The translations under genes and the position numbers were made by a program. From assembly GCA_903907995.1 (NCBI GenBank), contig CAIVQH010000026.1, forward strand, positions 62,001-126,000: a stretch of DNA of 64,000 bases, in the 5' to 3' direction. This stretch comes from an uncultured Verrucomicrobiota bacterium (GTDB lineage Bacteria; Verrucomicrobiota; Verrucomicrobiia; Limisphaerales; UBA9464). Position 1 is the first letter of the stretch. Each line of letters starts with the position of its first letter. Below are positions 1-9,834 of this stretch, one piece after another. Under the pieces are notes generated by a model, which was not told the DNA's origin, did no database searches, and was given only the letters and a program-made list of their open reading frames with translations.

Positions 1-67
1 CCTCCAACTCGCCATCCTGCTAAACTTCAAACACGCCACCCTCCACTGGAAACGCGTCGCCCGCTGA
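1..67 (+). CDS. C-terminal end of a GxxExxY-like protein (partial)
   Basis: Only the last 21 codons are in the window, ending in TGA at 65-67. The tail reads LLNFKHATLHWKRVAR, which resembles the usual ending of GxxExxY family proteins (LLINF...L.WKR). That family has no firmly assigned function. The following sequence carries an inverted repeat of the ATCCGTGG type. The assignment rests on a short tail only. Confidence 0.5.
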   Translation, partial: LQLAILLNFKHATLHWKRVAR

Positions 68-77
68 GTCATTACTG

Positions 78-252
78 AACCACGGATTGCACCGATTCCA
101 CGGATGGGACCCGACAAGCACAGTGCCTGCACAGTTAAACGAATCCAGCCATCCACGTGCCCACTCGCTGCCTCAAAAAAAAACTCACGCCCGTATTTGA
201 ATATGCCCTATCCCCGGTCCCAATCCGTGTAATCAGTGAAATCCGTGGTTAA
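78..252. repeat. Inverted-repeat element, ATCCGTGG-type arms
   Basis: The left arm (78-107) contains AACCACGGATTGCACCGATT and is nearly the reverse complement of the right arm (218-252), which ends AATCCGTGG-type units before GGTTAA. The arms are made of a degenerate 9-base unit (ATCCGTGTA, ATCAGTGAA, ATCCGTGG). The element fills the gap between the partial gene and the permease gene at 265. Confidence 0.75.
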
Positions 253-264
253 ACCCCTTTCCTC

Positions 265-1719
<1,455 letters not shown>

Positions 1720-1744
1720 CCGCCGGCTCCGCGCCTATTTTTCC

Positions 1745-3085
1745 ATGAGCCACCCCACGCTTCCTCCTTTCGGCCACACGCCCGCGCCTTACACCGGCCC
1801 CTCCGCCGAGGAGGTGATCGCGTTGCGCAAGGAGTTCCTCAGCCCCGCCATCTTTCACTACTACCGGCAACCGCTGATGATCGTCGAAGGTCGCGGCCAG
1901 TATCTTTACGACGAAAAGGGCCGTCGCTACCTCGACGGCTTTGCGGGCATCGTCACCGTCAGCGTCGGCCACTGCCATCCGCACGTCGTCGCGGCGGCCC
2001 AGCAGCAGACTGCACTGCTCCAGCACACCACCACGATCTACCTGCACCCGAACATCGCCGAGTACGCCCAAGCGCTCGCCGCCAAGATGCCCGGTGAGCT
2101 CAAGGTCGTGTACTTCACCAACTCCGGCTCCGAGGCCAACGACCTCGCGCTGCTCATGGCGCGCGCCTACACCGGCAACTACGATGTCATCGCGCTGCGC
2201 AACGGCTATCACGGCGGCGGCCAGGCCACGATGGGGCTCACCTCGCAGAGCACCTGGAAGTTCAACGTGCCTCACTCCTTCGGCGTGCAGCACGCGCAGA
2301 TGCCCGACACGTATCGTGGCCACTGGGGCAAGGATGATCCCGAGGCCGGCCGCAAATACGCGGACGATGTGAAGAGCCTCATCCAGTGCGGCACCTCGGG
2401 ACAGGTCGCCGGATTCATCGCCGAAAGCATCCAGGGCGTCGGCGGGGCGGTCGTGTATCCTGACGGCTACCTACAGCACGCCTACGCGCACACCCGCGCG
2501 GCGGGTGGCGTCTGCATCGCGGACGAGGTGCAGACGGGCTTCGGCCGCACGGGCACGCACTTCTGGGGCTTCGAGACGCAGGGCGTCATCCCCGACATCG
2601 TCACGATGGCCAAGGGCATCGGCAACGGCTGCCCGCTCGCCGCCGTGGTCACCACGCCGACGATCGCCCAGGGGCTCATGGGCCGGATCCACTTCAACAC
2701 CTTCGGTGGGAATCCCGTCGTCACCGCGCAGGGCAAGGCCGTGCTCGAAGTGATCGAACGCGAAGGTCTGCAGGCGAATTCGCTGCGCGTTGGCCATCAC
2801 CTCAAGGCCGGCCTTGCCAAGCTCGCCGGCAAGCACTCGCTCATCGGCGACGTGCGTGGGCTCGGCCTCATGCTCGGCGTGGAAATGGTGAAGGACCGCA
2901 CTACGAAGGTGCCAGCGAAGGAAGAATGCGCCGCCGTCTTCGAGAAGTGCCGCGAACTCGGCCTGCTCATCGGTAAGGGCGGCCTGCATGGCAACACACT
3001 CCGCATCAAACCGCCGATGTGTCTCACCTTGGCTGACGCGGACTTCCTCCTGGCGGTCGTGGACGAGGCCCTGGCCTCGGTCTGA
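1745..3085 (+). CDS. Class III (PLP) aminotransferase, AGXT2/beta-alanine-pyruvate type
   Basis: A 446-residue fold-type I aminotransferase. It shows the substrate-entry region [20 protein letters not shown], the cofactor-phosphate region [12 protein letters not shown], the conserved Asp in [13 protein letters not shown] and the Schiff-base lysine at about K290 in MAKGIGNG. The overall sequence resembles alanine-glyoxylate aminotransferase 2 and 3-aminoisobutyrate-pyruvate transaminases, which act on beta-amino acids from pyrimidine breakdown. An upstream ATG at 1688 would overlap the permease; ATG 1745 ([10 protein letters not shown]) fits the family length better. Its place directly after an NCS1 permease supports a role in degrading the imported compound. 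Confidence 0.9.
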   Translation: MSHPTLPPFGHTPAPYTGPSAEEVIALRKEFLSPAIFHYYRQPLMIVEGRGQYLYDEKGRRYLDGFAGIVTVSVGHCHPHVVAAAQQQTALLQHTTTIYLHPNIAEYAQALAAKMPGELKVVYFTNSGSEANDLALLMARAYTGNYDVIALRNGYHGGGQATMGLTSQSTWKFNVPHSFGVQHAQMPDTYRGHWGKDDPEAGRKYADDVKSLIQCGTSGQVAGFIAESIQGVGGAVVYPDGYLQHAYAHTRAAGGVCIADEVQTGFGRTGTHFWGFETQGVIPDIVTMAKGIGNGCPLAAVVTTPTIAQGLMGRIHFNTFGGNPVVTAQGKAVLEVIEREGLQANSLRVGHHLKAGLAKLAGKHSLIGDVRGLGLMLGVEMVKDRTTKVPAKEECAAVFEKCRELGLLIGKGGLHGNTLRIKPPMCLTLADADFLLAVVDEALASV

Positions 3086-3094
3086 TTGACCGGG

Positions 3095-3868
3095 CTATTT
3101 CGGCACCGGTTCTGGCAACAGCGCGGGAAAAGGAAGCCCGATGGCGTCCGGCGGGGCGGCGTCGAACCCCAAAGCGTTGCTCCACCAGGCGTAGGCGGCT
3201 GCGCCTTCGCCGAGTGGGGCGTTGAGGCGGAAACACACGTCGCCAAGCAGCCCGGCCAGCTCCGGTTCGGTGGGAAACGTGTTGTAGTAGCCGGTTTCGA
3301 GGCCCAGGCGCCTGGCCCAGGCGCCCGCCCGGGACGGCTCGCCTCGTGCGAGCAGTTGCAGCACACAGGTTCGGGCCAGCTGCCGGAGAAACCACACATC
3401 GATCAGCTCGAACTCGCCATCCGCCGTGAACTTCTGCTGTGCGCCAAACACGACGTGCTTCTGGGCGAAGGTGAACACGCACATGCCCAGCCCGGTCCAC
3501 GAGCGCAGGGTGTCGGCCACCGCCACGTCGCCGCCGGTGTTCTGCCCGCCGGCGGTGGCGAAGGCCGTCCCCAGCTTGCCCCACAGTTGCAGCCCCGCGC
3601 CCAGTTCCAGGAAGCGCCGCACAAACCACGGTGAACCTTGCGCGTAAGTGGGCGAGGCGAGCACCAGCAGGTCGGCGGTGGCGAGCAGCTCGTGTACGCG
3701 CGGCTTTGACGTGATGGCCGGCAGCGCCCAGACGAGTTCCACCGCGATGTCCGCCCCGGACTCCTTCACGGCCTCGCGCGCGAACCAAACAAACACCAGC
3801 GCCGCCCGGTGGCTGTCATGCCGACCGGTCGCCGTGCTGGGCGAGAAGTGCAGGAGGCGCAGGATCAT
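3095..3868 (-). CDS. Flavodoxin-fold NAD(P)H:FMN reductase-like protein
   Basis: A 257-residue protein. The N-terminal two thirds looks like a flavodoxin/WrbA fold: a beta strand followed by a phosphate-loop region (LLHFSPSTATGRHDSHRA), then LVLASPTYAQGSPWFVRRFL and TAGGQNTGGD, which match the FMN isoalloxazine loops of this superfamily. The C-terminal ~100 residues are not recognised. The start ATG overlaps the stop of the DUF3891 gene by one base (TGATG), so translation is probably coupled. It may supply reduced flavin to another enzyme of the cluster; that is inference. Confidence 0.65.
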   Translation of the reverse strand: MILRLLHFSPSTATGRHDSHRAALVFVWFAREAVKESGADIAVELVWALPAITSKPRVHELLATADLLVLASPTYAQGSPWFVRRFLELGAGLQLWGKLGTAFATAGGQNTGGDVAVADTLRSWTGLGMCVFTFAQKHVVFGAQQKFTADGEFELIDVWFLRQLARTCVLQLLARGEPSRAGAWARRLGLETGYYNTFPTEPELAGLLGDVCFRLNAPLGEGAAAYAWWSNALGFDAAPPDAIGLPFPALLPEPVPK

Positions 3869-4689
3869 CAGGCCGTCAGCTCCACCACCAGCGTCTCCGT
3901 GGGCGCGGCCGCGTACTTGGCCCGCAGCTCGTCCTGGCTCACAAAGCTGTCCCCGGCGACCGGCCGGCCCTGGATCTCAAACTGCAGCCGGGGTTGACAG
4001 AATGGCCACGGCGTCAGCTGAAAGGTCCGCAGGGCCACGCGGCGCACCTGCACCTCGCTGGTCCCGTCATCACGCAGTGGCAGCGGATGCAGCAGGCTCG
4101 CCGGACCATCAAAATCCACACAGGAAAGCAGGCTCATGTTGTCACACGCCTGCAACAGCCGGAAGTGTTCGGTGAGGCGCTCCATCGTCAGGTCTTCATC
4201 CTTGAAGCGGCCCGTGTCCGCTGCGACGGCCCGAAGTTCGAGCTGGCGTTGCTGTTGCCGGGCGATGAAAGCGTCGAGCAGCGGTAGCTCGGCGGGCTTG
4301 ATAGTGCTGCGATCCGCCCGTGCCGCTAGCAGGTTGGCGGTGTGCATGGAGACAAGGATGGCGGCGTAGGGATTGTCCGCGGCCACCAGTTCCATCGCAC
4401 TTCCGCGCACGCCGAGATAGTCGGCCAGGTCGATCTCTTCGAAGGCGGTATACTTGCCCACAAGGTCCGCCCCGAATGCGCTGGGTTTGCCGGCCCGCGT
4501 GATGAGCGGTGCAGCATCCCGCGCCGCCCATCCGTCGTCATGCCGGCGGATGCCCTCGATCACATCGGCGCGCGGCTCGGGCGGACGGAAGCGGTCATTG
4601 CCCCAGGCGGCGGCGAATTCGCCGGCGAGCGCGGCGTGGTCAGGGTGGCGGATGAGGAACCAGCCTTCGGGAGTCTTTTGGCGCAGCAT
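3868..4689 (-). CDS. DUF3891 family protein
   Basis: A 273-residue soluble protein matching the DUF3891 pattern: LIRHPDHAALAGEFAAAWGN near the N-terminus, GIRRHDDGW, then SMHTANLL and CDNMSLLSC. Conserved His and Asp residues (HPDH, RHDDGW) suggest an HD-like metal site, but no activity is established for the family. It sits in the minus-strand run between the ABC permease and the flavodoxin-like gene, separated from the permease by a palindromic repeat. A role in the same pathway is likely only from context. Confidence 0.8.
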   Translation of the reverse strand: MLRQKTPEGWFLIRHPDHAALAGEFAAAWGNDRFRPPEPRADVIEGIRRHDDGWAARDAAPLITRAGKPSAFGADLVGKYTAFEEIDLADYLGVRGSAMELVAADNPYAAILVSMHTANLLAARADRSTIKPAELPLLDAFIARQQQRQLELRAVAADTGRFKDEDLTMERLTEHFRLLQACDNMSLLSCVDFDGPASLLHPLPLRDDGTSEVQVRRVALRTFQLTPWPFCQPRLQFEIQGRPVAGDSFVSQDELRAKYAAAPTETLVVELTA

Positions 4690-4700
4690 GTTGTGGTGGA

Positions 4701-4811
4701 AGTAATCAGTGGGTCAGTAATCAGTAAGCAGTCGGTCAGCAAGTAAGCACCAGGAACAATCGCAGCCCGACTGCTTACTGATCACTGATTTACTGGTCAC
4801 TGCTCACTGGC
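4701..4811. repeat. Inverted-repeat element with AGTAATC/GATCACT-type arms
   Basis: The left arm (4701-4748) carries repeated CAGT/GTCAG units (AATCAGTGGGTCAGTAATCA). The right arm (4770-4811) carries the complementary CTTACTGATCACTGATTTAC. It lies between the ABC permease stop and the DUF3891 start and could form a long imperfect hairpin in the transcript. The units resemble those at 37826-37862. Confidence 0.75.
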
Positions 4812-4813
4812 AT

Positions 4814-5605
4814 TCATTCGGCTTCCGGTTTCATGGCGGCCTCGTGCCAGTGATGCAGGCAGAGCCACTCGAAGAAGATCACGATGAAGAAAAACAGGAA
4901 ACCCAGCGCGCTGGCCGTGAGCACCAGCGCGAAGAGGTAATCGGTCTGGAGCTGGCTGTTCGCATAGGTGATGGAATAGCCCAGCCCGCCCTGCCCTACC
5001 GCGTTCGAGCTGGCAAAGAATTCCCCCGTGATGGCGCCAATGACCGAGATGCCGGCCGAGATGCGCAGGCCCACGAAGAGGTTCGGCACCGCGTGCGGGA
5101 AGCGGAGTTTCAGCAGCACCTGCGCGCGGGAGGCATTCGCCATCATAAACAGGTCCACCAAGTTCCTGGGCACGGTGATGAGACCCTGGGTCGTGTTCGC
5201 AATGATCGGGAACAGGCAGATGATGAAGGCCACCAGCATGACCGAGCGCAGCCCGGAGCCGAACCACATCAGGATGAGCGGCGCGACCGCCACGATCGGC
5301 ACGGTCTGCAACAGGATGGTGTAGGGAAAGAAGGAGCGACGGATGACGGGAGACTGGGCGAAGAAAAACGCGATGATGACGCCCACGAAAATGCTCAGGG
5401 CGTAGCCTCCGGCAGCCTCCAGCGCCGTGATGCGAAAGGCGTTGATGAGGCTCTCGTGCCGCTCGATGACAGCCGCGCACACTGCCGGCGGCGCGGGCAG
5501 GATGTAGCCGGGAATCTTGAAGGCGATGCACGCACCCTGCCACAGGGCCAGCACGGCGACGAGCACGCCCAAAGGCCATCCGGCGGAACGGAGGAGTTTT
5601 TTCAT
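4814..5605 (-). CDS. ABC transporter permease, TauC/SsuC/ThiX type
   Basis: A 263-residue inner-membrane protein with about six membrane segments. The EAA-like loop is visible around RNLVDLFMMANASRAQVLLK...FPHAVPNLFVGLRIS. The family (taurine, sulfonate, nitrate, hydroxymethylpyrimidine, riboflavin permeases) pairs with NMT1/THI5-like binding proteins, two of which are encoded at 16548 and 19023. It follows the ATPase gene by 31 bases in the same run. It is the only importer permease of this type in the window, so both binding proteins may dock on it. Confidence 0.92.
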   Translation of the reverse strand: MKKLLRSAGWPLGVLVAVLALWQGACIAFKIPGYILPAPPAVCAAVIERHESLINAFRITALEAAGGYALSIFVGVIIAFFFAQSPVIRRSFFPYTILLQTVPIVAVAPLILMWFGSGLRSVMLVAFIICLFPIIANTTQGLITVPRNLVDLFMMANASRAQVLLKLRFPHAVPNLFVGLRISAGISVIGAITGEFFASSNAVGQGGLGYSITYANSQLQTDYLFALVLTASALGFLFFFIVIFFEWLCLHHWHEAAMKPEAE

Positions 5606-5636
5606 AGCCGTAAATCAGGGCTGCGTCGGGCGGCGT

Positions 5637-6419
5637 TCATGCCAGGGCTTTCACGGCGCGCAGGGCGGCGCTGACTTCACCCACCAGCGCGAGGTATTCG
5701 GGCGCGCTGCGCAGGGCCGCAGTGCGCGGGAACGGGAAAGGCACCGGAATCTCGCGCTCGATGCGTCCCGGCTTGGCGCGCAGCACAATGATTCGGGTGG
5801 AGAGAAAAACCGCCTCGGCGACGCTATGTGTCACGAAGAACGTGGTGAACTGGTCATTGTCACGCAGCCGCAGCACCTCTTCGTTCAGGAAATCGCGCGT
5901 CATCTCGTCGAGCGCCCCAAAGGGCTCATCCATCAGCAGGACCTTAGGTCGCGTGGCCAGGGCGCGGGCGATGGACACGCGCATCTTCATGCCGCCGCTG
6001 AGCTGGCGCGGGTAATGGTTCGCGACATCGGCGAGACCGACGAGCTTCAGCAAGTCGGTACACTTCGCACGGCGCTGTTCCCGGGTGGACTTGCGCTCGA
6101 GTTCAAGACCGAGTTCGACGTTCCCCAGCACCGTGCGCCACGGTAGCAGCGTGGCGTCCTGAAAGATGAACGACATGATCTCGCGGGCCGCGTCGGGCAT
6201 CATGCCGTCCACGGTGATCCGGCCGGATGTCAGCGGGCTCAGGCCGGACAGCAGCCGCAGCAGCGTGGACTTCCCGCAGCCGCTCGGCCCGATCAGCGAT
6301 ACGAAATCGCCTTTCGCCACGGTGAGACTGACGCGGTCGAGCGCGGTCGAGCCGGAAGACCACGTCTTGGTGACGTCAGCCAGGGAAATGAAGGGTGGAG
6401 TTGAGGAGGCGTCGCTCAC
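5637..6419 (-). CDS. ABC transporter ATP-binding protein, TauB/SsuB type
   Basis: A 260-residue nucleotide-binding subunit. It has Walker A GPSGCGKST near residue 43, the Q-loop in FIFQDATLLPW, the signature LSGGMKMRVSIARAL, Walker B VLLMDEPFGALD and the switch His in FFVTHSVAEA. It drives uptake through the downstream permease. The start overlaps the stop of the upstream hydrolase gene by four bases (ATGA), so it is part of the same operon. Confidence 0.95.
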   Translation of the reverse strand: MSDASSTPPFISLADVTKTWSSGSTALDRVSLTVAKGDFVSLIGPSGCGKSTLLRLLSGLSPLTSGRITVDGMMPDAAREIMSFIFQDATLLPWRTVLGNVELGLELERKSTREQRRAKCTDLLKLVGLADVANHYPRQLSGGMKMRVSIARALATRPKVLLMDEPFGALDEMTRDFLNEEVLRLRDNDQFTTFFVTHSVAEAVFLSTRIIVLRAKPGRIEREIPVPFPFPRTAALRSAPEYLALVGEVSAALRAVKALA

Positions 6420-8440
6420 GGGGTGGCGTGGCTTGGGTCCGGGAGAGAAATGATGGGCAGCTCCAGTGACGAAGGATGATCCGCGTCATGCAGGATCTGC
6501 GTGCGCGCGTGCCGCCAGTCCCATGAGGTGGCGAAAACCGGTGGAACCGCGCAGTTCGGATGCCGGTCGTAGAGCGGGAAGGCGCTGCCGCTGATCTCCA
6601 GGCGGAGCCTTTCGCCGGGAGCGAAGACACAGCTCGTGGGCTCCAGCGCGAATTCCCAGCGCTGCGGCGTGTCCGGCTCGTGGGCCGGATCGCGAAAGAG
6701 AAAGCCGCTGCGCGCGATGCCCAGGCAGACATTGAGCGCCCGGCCATCCCGGGTGACGCGCACCAGCTTGGCGACCAGGTCGGTCTGTGTGGCAGAGGTC
6801 TGGGCGAACAGCACCACGCGGGGCGCTCCACACACGTGCAGCCGCCCGGCCAGTTCCGGCCCGGTATAGACGAGCACATTGTTGAGCAGCTCGGCCCGCG
6901 CGAGGTTGAACTGTCCCGGCGCCCCATTGCCCGGGGCCAGCACCGGCACCTCCGGCTCATAGCAAAACGAATCCCTCGGCTCCTCCGAAAGCGGCGCCGC
7001 CTCACTCAACGCGCCATCCCCCTTCGACGAATTGGCAAAGCCGCCCGAATGCAGAAACCAGGAGACCGTCCGCAGCGAGTCCCCTCTCCCCTCAACGGGG
7101 AGAGGGCCAGGGTGAGGGGTGGGAACGCCCAAGACCTTCCCCTTACCCGACAACCCACCAACGGCTATCCGCTCCGAGTCTCCGGTTTTCAAAACCGCCA
7201 TTGCACGCGAGGCCTCACTCCTCACCCCGCCCCTCTCCCCGTTGAGGGGAGAGGGAGCATCGGCTCCCCCGGTATAACCGGAAGGCCACCCGCTCAGCCC
7301 ATGCCACCGGTTCTCGCCTAGGGCGAAGAGCCGCACCTTGGGCTCCTGCGCAAATTCCCCGCTGTCCTTCAGCCAGTGGTTGAACCAGCGCAGCAGCATG
7401 GCATCGGTGTCCAGGTTCGCGGCCGGACCAAAATCACTCTCCCCGGCGAACTGTCCCCACGGGATATGCACCCAAGGGCCCGCTACCAGATATTGGTTCG
7501 CCCGCGCCGCTTCCGAACCGGCGTGCGCGACGAGATTCTCATAGAGCGAGATGCTCCCGAACAGGTACGGATCAAACCAGCCGGCCAGGTGCAGGCCCGG
7601 AATCCGGATGCGGTCGTAGCGGCGCGAGATGTCGTGGGCGGCCCAATAATCCCCCGGCTCCGTGTGCGTCACCCAGTCGCGGAAATACGAGGGCAGGCCG
7701 CGCGCATTCAGTTCCGGAATCCGCGCGTACGGGGTCTGGGCAAACAGGGACGGCAACATCAGCCACGCGGCTTCGAGGGCCTCGCCCGCCCCGCGCAGTT
7801 TCAGCCGGCGCGCGTCGGTCTTCAGCATCTGCGTCGCCCAGCCGATCGTGCCGGCCAGCCGCAGCGCCCCATGATGGTAGAACCACCCGTGAAACAGGTC
7901 GCCCGCCGTCTGCGCCGGCGCAATGCAGGCCAGTCCCGCAGGCTGTTCGGCGGCGGCGAGCAGTTGCGTCATGCCCTGGTAGCTGAAGCCGTACATGCCG
8001 ATGCGCCCGTTGCTTTCCGGACGCCCAGCGAGCCAGTCGATCGTGAACGCGCCATCGCTGCCCTCATCGCGGAACGGATAAAAACGCCCCGAACTGTCGC
8101 CCCGTCCGCGCACGTCCTGGATGACGACGTTGTATCCGTGCCGCGCAAACCACTCGGGCTGCGCGTAGGTCACCGTCGTGGCAATCGCCCGGCCATACGG
8201 CTGGCGCACCAGCAGCGTGGGCGCGGGCGGACCGTCCCCGGCCCCGGGCGGATAATAATGGTCCGAGACCAGTTCCGTGCCGTCGGGCAGACGGAGGCGC
8301 ACACCCCGTTCGAGCGTCACACCGGAGCCGCAGTCCACGAGCTGCCCCGGACTTTCCACCGGCACCCGCTTCGGACGCGGCGAAGATTTCCCCCCGGCGC
8401 GCGCCGGGCGCTTCTGGGGGGCTGATTTCTTCGATGGCAT
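6416..8440 (-). CDS. CocE/NonD-family alpha/beta hydrolase with a repeat insertion
   Basis: A 674-residue hydrolase of the X-Pro dipeptidyl-peptidase/cocaine-esterase type. The N-terminal alpha/beta domain shows YNVVIQDVRGRGDSSG and the nucleophile elbow YGFSYQG (Ser about 153). The C-terminal jelly-roll domain is recognisable from PGQFNLARAELLNNVLVYTG to the end. Between them, at about residues 390-460, lies a stretch (PLNGERGGVRSE to PHPGPLPVEGRGDSLR) that is the translation of a pair of REP-like hairpins and is foreign to the family. The reading frame stays open across it. The enzyme probably hydrolyses an ester or amide within this cluster. The start ATG at 8440 follows the creatininase-family gene by 37 bases. 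Confidence 0.9.
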   Translation of the reverse strand: MPSKKSAPQKRPARAGGKSSPRPKRVPVESPGQLVDCGSGVTLERGVRLRLPDGTELVSDHYYPPGAGDGPPAPTLLVRQPYGRAIATTVTYAQPEWFARHGYNVVIQDVRGRGDSSGRFYPFRDEGSDGAFTIDWLAGRPESNGRIGMYGFSYQGMTQLLAAAEQPAGLACIAPAQTAGDLFHGWFYHHGALRLAGTIGWATQMLKTDARRLKLRGAGEALEAAWLMLPSLFAQTPYARIPELNARGLPSYFRDWVTHTEPGDYWAAHDISRRYDRIRIPGLHLAGWFDPYLFGSISLYENLVAHAGSEAARANQYLVAGPWVHIPWGQFAGESDFGPAANLDTDAMLLRWFNHWLKDSGEFAQEPKVRLFALGENRWHGLSGWPSGYTGGADAPSPLNGERGGVRSEASRAMAVLKTGDSERIAVGGLSGKGKVLGVPTPHPGPLPVEGRGDSLRTVSWFLHSGGFANSSKGDGALSEAAPLSEEPRDSFCYEPEVPVLAPGNGAPGQFNLARAELLNNVLVYTGPELAGRLHVCGAPRVVLFAQTSATQTDLVAKLVRVTRDGRALNVCLGIARSGFLFRDPAHEPDTPQRWEFALEPTSCVFAPGERLRLEISGSAFPLYDRHPNCAVPPVFATSWDWRHARTQILHDADHPSSLELPIISLPDPSHATP
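7079..7257. repeat. REP-like hairpin pair inside a coding sequence
   Basis: Two copies in opposite orientation. Each is a hairpin of CCCTCTCCCC and GGGGAGAGGG with a 5-base loop, plus a GGGTGAGGGG tail: 7079-7123 and 7217-7257. The second copy is almost the exact reverse complement of the first. Both lie within the CocE/NonD-like gene and are translated in frame. Confidence 0.9.
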
Positions 8441-8477
8441 TTTCGCAGGGGCGGCCAGCGCCTTCCCACCTCGGTGG

Positions 8478-9266
8478 CTAGGAGGTCACGGGGTGGTTGA
8501 ACGCGGCCATCTCCACCAGCGCCGCCGCGGCGCGGGTGGCCATTTCGTCGCACCATTTCCAGCCGTTCTCGGCCGTGGCGGGATTCGGGTCACCCATCAC
8601 GCCGCTGGGCGCGATGTCGCGGGTGAGCCAGGCATAGGTGGCATAGGCAAACTCCGGCTTCAGCGTGCCCGGCGCGCCCACCTGCGCGATGTAGTTCACG
8701 GTGTATTTGTCCCGGTGCACCAGCTCGGGCGTCGCCGCCAGCAGCAGCGCCGTTTCCACCTCGCCTGCGTGGAAGCCATACGCCGCCTCCTGCGGGTTCA
8801 CCCCGCTCGCCGGGCCGCCCCCGTAGAGGCAGAACATTTTGAGCCCGAATTCCGCCCGGAGATCGCGCGCCATCACGTCGAGCAGCGAATGGTTGCCCCC
8901 GTGGCTGTTGAAGAACACCAGCCGCTGGAAGCCCGCGGCCCGGACACTCGCCGCCAGGTCGCGCAGCGTCGCCATGAAGGTGTCGCGGCTGGTCGAGAGC
9001 GTCCCGGGAAAGCCGAGGTGCTCATTGCTCTTGCCGTAGCACACCGGCGCCAGCGCGTACGCGGGAAAATCCGCCGGCAGCTTCGCCAGCGCGTGCCCGA
9101 GGATGAAGTTGTTGATCAGCGTGTCGGTCGCCAGCGGCAGGTGATGCCCATGCTGCTCGATCGCAGCCGTGGGCAGGATGAGCAGCGTCCGGTCCTTGGG
9201 CAGCGCCTCAACCTGCTTCCAGGTCAGGTAGGGCAGGAAGCGTTCGGGTGGAATCCAGGTTTTCAT
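8478..9266 (-). CDS. Creatininase-family amidohydrolase
   Basis: A 262-residue protein of the creatinine amidohydrolase family (creatininase, MftE, FAPy deformylase ArfB). Metal-site motifs are clear: AAIEQHGHHLPLATD, FFNSHGGNHSL and HAGEVETALLL. These enzymes open cyclic amides or remove formyl and peptide groups with a dinuclear metal centre. ATG 9266 (MKTWIPPERFLPYL) is preferred, since the open frame upstream runs into repeats and is unlike the family. It probably performs a ring-opening or deformylation step on the imported compound; the substrate is unknown. Confidence 0.9.
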   Translation of the reverse strand: MKTWIPPERFLPYLTWKQVEALPKDRTLLILPTAAIEQHGHHLPLATDTLINNFILGHALAKLPADFPAYALAPVCYGKSNEHLGFPGTLSTSRDTFMATLRDLAASVRAAGFQRLVFFNSHGGNHSLLDVMARDLRAEFGLKMFCLYGGGPASGVNPQEAAYGFHAGEVETALLLAATPELVHRDKYTVNYIAQVGAPGTLKPEFAYATYAWLTRDIAPSGVMGDPNPATAENGWKWCDEMATRAAAALVEMAAFNHPVTS

Positions 9267-9429
9267 CGGTGAAGTCGCCTCTCTCGAGCCGTTCTGATCA
9301 TTTCCGGTGGCCTTGCAGTCCGTTGGCTCCCTTCCCCATTTCCATGAACCTCCCGACGACAGACTGATTTCCGAAGGCTGGTCGGAGGAAGTTTCCCGCT
9401 CCCCTCCAGGGCGCAGGGACATCGGGGGA

Positions 9430-9640
9430 ACCGTTTCCGGGGGCGTTGCCCCCGGCTAAGTTCCGGTGCGCCTCCGGCGCGAAGCGGAACCCGGCCCATG
9501 CTTCTGAAATCCTCACGGTCCGGTTCCGCCGGTGCGCTTCCAGAGCAGGTATTCTTCGGCCCGGAGGGCCAGCGAAACTTAGCCCCGGGCAACGCCCGGG
9601 GTGGTAGTCCCTCTTCCGGTTTTGCACCCTGGAGGGGTGC
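9430..9640. repeat. Multi-hairpin GC-rich repeat element
   Basis: A chain of stem-loops between the creatininase and FAD-oxidase genes: GGGGGCGTTGCCCCC near 9438, GGCGCCTCC-type hairpins, CGGCCCGGAGGGCC near 9559 and CCGGGCAACGCCCGG near 9585. GGCTAAGTTCCGG (about 9456) and the inverted CGAAACTTAGCC (about 9571) form an outer inverted repeat. No open frame here looks like a real gene. Confidence 0.7.
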
Positions 9641-9736
9641 CGGAACCTCACGGAGCAAGCCTGGCCTTCCCCGACCCACCGCCGGAGGTTCAGGGACCCA
9701 GTTCGCGGCCTTTGCGCGGCCGTGGATTCTCACCGC

Positions 9737-9777
9737 TACCCTCTCCCCCTGGGAGAGGGTCAGGGTGAGGGGGAAGG
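9737..9777. repeat. Single REP-like hairpin
   Basis: ACCCTCTCCCCC, a short TGG turn and GAGAGGGT form a hairpin, followed by a GGGTGAGGGGG tail. This is the same sequence type as the pair in the CocE/NonD gene. With the element at 9430-9640 it occupies the 568-base gap between the creatininase and FAD-oxidase genes, where no further gene is seen. Confidence 0.8.
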
Positions 9778-9834
9778 CAACTCGCGCATCTCCGGGCCTC
9801 TCGCCTCGCCGGGTGGTTTCCCAATGGAATGCTC

